From: an uncultured Opitutales bacterium
GTDB lineage: Bacteria > Verrucomicrobiota > Verrucomicrobiia > Opitutales > UBA2995
Length of the DNA stretch: 57,793 nt
Direction: 5' to 3'
Assembly: GCA_938075565.1 (NCBI GenBank)
Contig: CALJGU010000058.1
Location: 1-57,793, forward strand
The translations under genes were made by a program, and so were the position numbers. Below are positions 53,244 through 57,793 of the stretch, in pieces. Position 1 is the first letter of the stretch; each line of letters begins with the position of its first letter. Under the pieces are notes generated by a model. The model did not search any database. It was not told where the DNA came from and saw only the letters and a list, made by a program, of their open reading frames with translations.

Positions 53244-54580
53244 TATGCGGTTCTCAATTGTTCGAGTGTATGAAAGAAATCAGGAAATGTTTTGGCGCAG
53301 CAACCTGGGTCGCGAATGGTTAGCCATGGCGAGCCATCTCCATAAAGATTGAAACAGCCTAGAATGCCGAAGCTCATTGCTACCCGATGGTCCTCGTAAG
53401 TAAGAACCTCAGAGGGAACGATCAAGCTAGGCTGAATTTCGAGGTGGTCTTTCCCATCCTCAACCCACTGTCCTAGTTTGATAAGCTCGCTTGCCATGGC
53501 TGCTATTCGGTCACTTTCCTGGTGCCGAGTGTGGCCAATCCCATCTATGCGCGTGGGCCCTTTTAATAGAGGCGCGATCGCTGCGAGGGTGAGGAAGGTG
53601 TCTGATATAGGCCAAAAGTCGCCGTGTGTTCCACTCCCAGGCAGATCTTTGACTGACATCGAAGAGCTTGTTCCTTCTGCAGTTTCCTCAATTGTTGCTC
53701 CGAGATCTTTCAGCACTTCCGTGTAAGCGTAGTCACCTTGAAGAGAGTTGGAGTGTAATCCTTTTACGGTAACAGTGCCTCCCACTACGAGCGGAAGGCT
53801 CAGAAAATAGGAAGCGGCTGATGCATCAGGTTCAATAGCGACTGTTCTGGGGATGGAGTAGGTGACGCCTGCTTTTACTTTTAATAATACGCGACCGGCA
53901 CCCAGATCTTCGACTTCCTGTTTAGGTTGCCCGAATCGATACATGAGCTCCTGAGTCAGTCGAACGAAGGGTTTCTTTTCTGCTCCCCCTGATACTTCAA
54001 TTGAAAGGTCCTCCTTAGCGAGGGGCGCTACCATGAGTAGAGCTGACAATAATTGTGTGCTCGCCGAAGCTTCGAGTTGAACATTGCCGCCTTGCAGGCC
54101 GATAGGGGAAAGGGTGGCAGGGAAGAAACTATTGTTGGATACGATTTGTGTGCCCTGACTCTCGAGTGCGTCTAGCAATCCCTTCATCGGCCGCTTCCGC
54201 ATTTGTTCAGTACCATCGAGTGTAAATTCGCCTCCATTGCTAGTCGCACAGAATGCGGTTAGGAACCTGGCAGCGGTTCCTGCGACTCCTACAAACAGTG
54301 ATGCCTGCTCAGCTGGGATAACTCCAGTTGTACCTTCTACTCGGATACTTCGTGCCTCTTCATCTGCGTGCACTTCGAATCCAAGCTTTTTCAAACAGTC
54401 CACCATATGGTGCGAATCGTCGCTGAATAAGGCTCCTGTCAATGTAACCGGATGGTCAGCCATGCATGCTAGAATAAGCATACGATTGGTGATACTCTTT
54501 GAGCCTGGCACTTCGACCGTGCCCAATACAGGTCTTGTGTACGGCTTAACGGCCAAAGGATCTGAATACGCTTCTGCCAT
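53243..54580 (-). CDS. aroA: 3-phosphoshikimate 1-carboxyvinyltransferase (EPSP synthase)
   Basis: AroA joins shikimate-3-phosphate and phosphoenolpyruvate in aromatic amino acid synthesis. The 445-residue protein has the N-terminal PGSKSITNRMLILACM, GTAARFLTAFC, LDGTEQMRKRPMKGL, and the C-terminal half with EPDASAASYFLSLPLVVGG and IGHTRHQESDRIAAMASEL, then DHRVAMSFGILG. Nine bases separate its ATG from the tyrA stop. Ends by overlapping cmk by one base. The sequence alone does not settle its sensitivity class. Confidence 0.95.
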   Translation of the reverse strand: MAEAYSDPLAVKPYTRPVLGTVEVPGSKSITNRMLILACMADHPVTLTGALFSDDSHHMVDCLKKLGFEVHADEEARSIRVEGTTGVIPAEQASLFVGVAGTAARFLTAFCATSNGGEFTLDGTEQMRKRPMKGLLDALESQGTQIVSNNSFFPATLSPIGLQGGNVQLEASASTQLLSALLMVAPLAKEDLSIEVSGGAEKKPFVRLTQELMYRFGQPKQEVEDLGAGRVLLKVKAGVTYSIPRTVAIEPDASAASYFLSLPLVVGGTVTVKGLHSNSLQGDYAYTEVLKDLGATIEETAEGTSSSMSVKDLPGSGTHGDFWPISDTFLTLAAIAPLLKGPTRIDGIGHTRHQESDRIAAMASELIKLGQWVEDGKDHLEIQPSLIVPSEVLTYEDHRVAMSFGILGCFNLYGDGSPWLTIRDPGCCAKTFPDFFHTLEQLRTA

Positions 54581-54589
54581 CTTCTTTAA

Positions 54590-55468
54590 TCAGCTAAGCT
54601 GGTCCCGGAATTGTTTTCCCTGTTCTAGAAGCGAAACAATTTGGACCATGTTGTTGTTTGTCAGAGCTGATTGGATGCGGTGGAGCTCCTCCTGGTAATC
54701 GGAAAGTGCTCGATTAATCTCTTCTCGGTTGGACTCAATAATCGCTTTCCAAAGACTGGGGTCTCCTGCGGCGACGCGTGTTGTGTCTTTAAAACCGCCA
54801 CCTGCTAGTTGTTCCCAGTTCTTATGCTTATCGCTTACAAAGTTGCACAGAGCCGCTGCGATCAGATGTGGAAGGTGGCTTATATGGGCCACGATCTCGT
54901 CATGCGCTTCAGGTGTTTCTACAAACGTAACTGCTCCTAGTGATTTCCAGAACTGGATCGTCTTATGAACGGGTTGGTCGGCTACGTTCTCAGTTGGAGT
55001 TACAATACAGGGTCGATTGACGAACAAATCGGCATCAGCGAAGTCCATACCCGATTTCTCGGAACCAGCCATTGGGTGGGATCCTACAAAATGAGATGTT
55101 CTATTCTCTAGAGCGTTTGCCTGACGACAAATGAGACTTTTGGTGCTTCCGACATCGGTAACGATCGCTCCTTCAGAAAGCGCACTCTGTATATCATTAT
55201 ATAGGGGGACGATAAAATCGACCGGTGAGCATATAACTACCATGTCAGCTCCCGCGGCTGCTTCTTCCGGAGTCTCGCATACTTGATCGCACCATGATTG
55301 CCCAACTAGCTTTGCCCTCGAGTTGGCTCGGCGGGACCAAATATGGATTTGCTTAGCGGTACGGTTTTGGCGGCATGCCATAGCGACGGATGCTCCAAGC
55401 AATCCGGGCGCAAGAACGCACAGCTTTTCGAAAGGCTGGTAAGGCTCGTTATCCGATTCAAAATCCAT
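54590..55468 (-). CDS. tyrA: prephenate/arogenate dehydrogenase family protein
   Basis: A 292-residue TyrA-type dehydrogenase that would oxidise prephenate (or arogenate) on the way to tyrosine. It has an NAD-binding fold with an unusual phosphate loop, APGLLGAS where GLGLIGGS is common, so the first glycine is Ala. The family motifs are DVGSTKSLI, HFVGSHPMAGSEKSGM, and the active-site region HDEIVAHISHLPHLIAAAL and GGFKDTTRVAAGDPSLW. There is no ACT domain at the C-terminus, so feedback control may be weak or external. First gene of tyrA-aroA-cmk, all in the shikimate and nucleotide supply route. Confidence 0.92.
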   Translation of the reverse strand: MDFESDNEPYQPFEKLCVLAPGLLGASVAMACRQNRTAKQIHIWSRRANSRAKLVGQSWCDQVCETPEEAAAGADMVVICSPVDFIVPLYNDIQSALSEGAIVTDVGSTKSLICRQANALENRTSHFVGSHPMAGSEKSGMDFADADLFVNRPCIVTPTENVADQPVHKTIQFWKSLGAVTFVETPEAHDEIVAHISHLPHLIAAALCNFVSDKHKNWEQLAGGGFKDTTRVAAGDPSLWKAIIESNREEINRALSDYQEELHRIQSALTNNNMVQIVSLLEQGKQFRDQLS

Positions 55469-55599
55469 AGATCCTATGAGTAGGATTAAAAAGGGGGACT
55501 AAGGTGGAAGGTCGTTTGACTTGGATCAAATAAAAAAGAGAGAAATCGGGGAGCAAGGTTTTGCTTTTCCGCAATGGAATTATCAGGCAGAAATAGGAC

Positions 55600-56085
55600 A
55601 TGGCATTTGGCAATTCTAGGTATTCATCCTCGCCCCAGGGACTTTTTTGGTTGGCGAGTTTGGTATTTCTGATTGCTGGCTGTTTTTTAGTTTTGCTGGT
55701 TTATGTTTCATTTTCAGGACCGAGCGATATCTCTAGGGCCAAATCCTGGGAAGTGGATGAAGCCTCGGTTATCGAATGGATGGCGAAAAGCTCGGAGACT
55801 GAGGAGGCATTTAGGCGAGAGTATGCCTTATCCCCCGATCACCCGCAGGTATATAATAACCTGGAGTCCGCTATTGGGTATCAACGAAAACTCAAAGCCT
55901 TGGATATGGACGATGCTTTTGGGTCGGTATCTCGGTTAGCAATGCTGCTTCAGTTGTTGGAGGACACAAAAGGGAATACCCTCTATTCTATTGTTAAAAG
56001 AAATGGGAATCGGGCTGCAGACCTAGTTGCTCGAGGAGATGCCATTTCTGCTATGCCTTTACTAGAAGAGTCTTTGGAGTATTAG
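55600..56085 (+). CDS. membrane-anchored SUMF-domain protein, N-terminal part (before in-frame TAG)
   Basis: The first 161 residues of a protein that continues in the same frame beyond a TAG at 56083-56085. It has one N-terminal membrane helix (FWLASLVFLIAGCFLVLLVYV, about residues 16-36) and then an alpha-helical region. The last residues before the stop (AISAMPLLEESLEY) and those after it (QWINNNLRESPYVD) align with a second repeat later in the same protein (AESLFDRALSIQESINLN), with the stop lying where that repeat has Gln (CAG). So the gene was probably one frame of 567 sense codons; TAG looks like a C-to-T change in CAG or a base error. Confidence 0.72.
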   Translation: MAFGNSRYSSSPQGLFWLASLVFLIAGCFLVLLVYVSFSGPSDISRAKSWEVDEASVIEWMAKSSETEEAFRREYALSPDHPQVYNNLESAIGYQRKLKALDMDDAFGSVSRLAMLLQLLEDTKGNTLYSIVKRNGNRAADLVARGDAISAMPLLEESLEY

Positions 56086-56103
56086 CAGTGGATAAACAAC
56101 AAC

Positions 56104-57306
56104 TTGAGAGAAAGCCCCTATGTCGATGTAGGTGAGGTGGCGCTGTTGAAACAATGGTTGGCTAGTTTGCAAACGATCGATGCAGTGGCCGAAGTGGAGG
56201 AAGTGATTCTTTCTGCTAAGGAGGCCTACTCGATTAGAGATTGGAATGAAGCTGAAAGTTTATTTGACCGTGCGTTAAGTATTCAGGAGTCGATCAATTT
56301 GAATATGCCTGAGAGTCCACACGTTCGGTGGCGGTTGGTCCAGGAACTCAAGGACTACAAACTTATGATTGAGGCAGGACGGATGAATCAGCGAATAGAG
56401 GAGTTACTTTCCTCCTCCGGAGAGGGGACAGAAACGGATAGATTGCGAATGGCAATGAATCTTCAGGATCTACTGAATAACAAATATGGATCTAGCGAAT
56501 TTGCTGACCAGGATCGAGTTGAGCGGTTGAGAGAGGCTATAGCCTCAGATAGTAGTAGAGCTTCAGGAACATTACTTCAGCAACTGAAGATAGAATTGAA
56601 TCGGCACTTGCAGGATCGGGATTGGGGTTTGGTTCACAAAACACTCCTTGAGCTTGAGGACTCAGTTGACCGATTTGTTGACGCCTTCTCCCTCAGTTTG
56701 CTCCCGGAGCCGGAAGTAAAGGAACGCGTGGATTGGTTGATAAGCATCGAGCCAAAGCTGGAAATGATTTCAACTTCTGTCGAAGGTAGATTGGTAAGGC
56801 CTCCGAAATTATCGATGCGTATTCTTTCGACCGAAGTGGATCAGGCTCTTTATGAACATATCATGGGAACTAACCCAAGCCGATGGGTAGACCCTAATCT
56901 TCCAGTCGATTCGGTCAGCTTCTTTGATGCTCAGCTTTTTTGTAAGCGCCTTGGGTGGTTACTGGGAAGAGATGTACATATATCACAGGTGGATTGGTTC
57001 GGTTTCCTCTCGGAAGTAGACTTAGAAGGGAATGTCTTTTGGTTTTCCCACAACAGCGGGTTTCGCAGTAAGCCCATTGGAAATTCCGAACCAATTATGG
57101 GATTATATGATCTCTTTGGAAATTTAGAGGAATGGATCGTGGATGCATCTGGCGAGGAAGTGGTAGGCTTATTTGGTGGGTGCGGGGCGGATTCCCCATC
57201 AAAGTTGCGAAACGATCCCATCAACCAAGTTGCTGCAAATTTTCGATCGCGTTGGACTGGATTTAGATTTTGCATTCTCGATACCACCCTAAATTCGCCC
57301 AACTAA
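56104..57306 (+). CDS. SUMF (formylglycine-generating-enzyme-like) domain protein, C-terminal part
   Basis: In frame with the preceding 161 codons; the first possible start after the TAG is a TTG at 56104, which is not convincing as a true start. It holds about 220 residues of helical, TPR-like repeat and a C-terminal SUMF/FGE-like domain (about 245-400: TEVDQALYEHIMGTNPSRW, LPVDSVSFFDAQLFCKRLGW, MGLYDLFGNLEEWIVDASG, RWTGFRF). Only one Cys (GFRFC) lies near the position of the two catalytic cysteines of true formylglycine-generating enzymes, so a non-catalytic, carbohydrate- or protein-binding role is more likely. It ends 13 bp before the PIN/TRAM-type gene. Confidence 0.72.
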   Translation: MRESPYVDVGEVALLKQWLASLQTIDAVAEVEEVILSAKEAYSIRDWNEAESLFDRALSIQESINLNMPESPHVRWRLVQELKDYKLMIEAGRMNQRIEELLSSSGEGTETDRLRMAMNLQDLLNNKYGSSEFADQDRVERLREAIASDSSRASGTLLQQLKIELNRHLQDRDWGLVHKTLLELEDSVDRFVDAFSLSLLPEPEVKERVDWLISIEPKLEMISTSVEGRLVRPPKLSMRILSTEVDQALYEHIMGTNPSRWVDPNLPVDSVSFFDAQLFCKRLGWLLGRDVHISQVDWFGFLSEVDLEGNVFWFSHNSGFRSKPIGNSEPIMGLYDLFGNLEEWIVDASGEEVVGLFGGCGADSPSKLRNDPINQVAANFRSRWTGFRFCILDTTLNSPN

Positions 57307-57318
57307 TTTTGTGTACTG

Positions 57319-57793
57319 ATGAACAAAACTATCTTTACAGTCCGATTATTCTTTTTCTCAATCTGCGTCCTAGGCAGCTGGCTGGTATGTTTTAGTGTAA
57401 AGGAATGGGATTAATACCAGCTCCTAGCTATCGGAATAGGAGTATTGCTCGGTGGTTTAGTTATTCTAGTAGATATATTCTTGAAGGGCTTTTCTCTTCT
57501 TGGGCTGACTGCGTTGTCCTTTGGCCTAGGTATGGGAGCCTTAATTGCGTTCCTGATCGATATCTCTCCTCTATTCGAAAATGGGGATCCGGCTATCCTC
57601 TTCCTGGTGCGTTTGGCTCTCTATGTAATATTTATGTACCTTGGCACGGTCGTAGCGTTGCGAGGTAAAGATGAGTTCAATTTGGTTATCCCATATATCC
57701 GGTTCACTCCTGAATCGATGGATTCATCCCTTATATTAATAGATACGAGTGCATTGATAGATGGAAGAATCGTCAAACTGTGCAAATCGCGGT
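57319..57793 (+). CDS. PIN/TRAM-type membrane protein (YacL-like), partial, interrupted by in-frame TAA
   Basis: The frame starts at the ATG at 57319 (MNKTIFTVRLFFFSICVLGS) and meets TAA at 57412-57414 after KEWD, but continues in the same frame without another stop to the window edge. The continuation (YQLLAIGIGVLLGGLVILVD; GLTALSFGLGMGALIAFLI; LVRLALYVIFMYLGTVVALRG; GKDEFNLVIPYIRF; ILIDTSALIDGRIVKLC) is a membrane-anchored protein that passes into a PIN nuclease domain. DTSALIDGR is the classic first acidic motif of PIN domains. The C-terminus is outside the window. The in-frame TAA is likely a C-to-T change in CAA or a base error. Role in RNA processing is a family-level guess. Confidence 0.75.

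Noticed and set aside
56083-56085. TAG as a recoded codon (pyrrolysine or stop reassignment)
   Set aside because: Several intact genes here end with TAG, and prfA (RF1), which reads TAG, is present. A C-to-T change or base error is simpler.
1-57793. CRISPR array, tRNA, rRNA, IS element or prophage
   Set aside because: I looked for direct repeat arrays, transposase motifs, integrases and clover-leaf features and saw none. An automated scan would be needed to exclude small RNAs.

Overview
This 57.8 kb stretch reads as bacterial chromosome of middling GC, packed with conserved housekeeping genes and short gaps. There is no phage, plasmid, IS element, CRISPR array, rRNA or tRNA that I can see. 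Gene content and protein style point to Verrucomicrobiota, probably an Opitutae-like, Gram-negative heterotroph. The supporting traits are a Gld-type ABC cluster, fused SecDF, a eukaryote-like UDPGP uridylyltransferase, tandem periplasmic HHH proteins, a TonB receptor and a PIN/TRAM-type membrane protein. This assignment is inference from recognised families, not from a search. Most starts lack a Shine-Dalgarno sequence and sit in A/T-rich leaders, often ending ATTATG.

Layout. 1-2.9 kb: polyprenyl glycosylphosphotransferase, an exported protein and a Nudix hydrolase. 3.0-6.5 kb: pyruvate dehydrogenase operon pdhA-pdhB-pdhC, closed by a nested palindromic repeat. 6.6-10.3 kb (minus): FtsB-like protein, UDP-sugar pyrophosphorylase and phosphohexomutase in one operon, together making nucleotide sugars. 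10.6-12.2 kb: a GspA/GspB-like pair. 12.2-14.4 kb (minus): three paralogous exported coiled-coil plus helix-hairpin-helix proteins, one of them frameshifted. 14.7-16.2 kb: a broken TPR gene and an orphan OmpR-type regulator. 16.5-20.5 kb: hisG, an agmatine-deiminase-family gene and a large membrane protein. 20.7-25.4 kb: rpsA, a primary-type sigma factor and glmS. 25.5-29.5 kb: glgC, a universal stress protein with a damaged start, lgt and a CNNM/CBS transporter-like gene. 29.9-32.6 kb: gcvT, gcvH and a secreted glycosidase-like protein. 33.0-37.6 kb: yajC, secDF and recJ. 37.6-42.4 kb (minus): a GldA/GldF/GldG/DUF4340 ABC system. 42.5-49.0 kb: a HAD protein, prfA, prmC, prc and a rhomboid. 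49.1-52.4 kb: ferredoxin, a purE relic and a TonB receptor. 52.6-55.5 kb (minus): tyrA-aroA-cmk. 55.6 kb to the end: a membrane-anchored SUMF-domain protein and a PIN/TRAM-type membrane protein, each interrupted by an in-frame stop.

Two things deserve attention. First, the three HHH proteins form an undescribed-looking tandem family, exported with a shared N-terminal motif, a coiled coil and a ComEA-like DNA-binding fold. The promoter regions of two of their transcription units, and of the nearby response regulator, share the dyad TTTCA-N8-TGAAA. Second, six loci carry reading-frame damage: HHH3, TPR, USP, purE, SUMF and PIN/TRAM. Three are single-base changes at homopolymers and two are in-frame stops that could each come from a Gln codon by C-to-T change. 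Only purE also lacks part of the gene. Whether this is sequence error or gene erosion decides how several genes here should be read.
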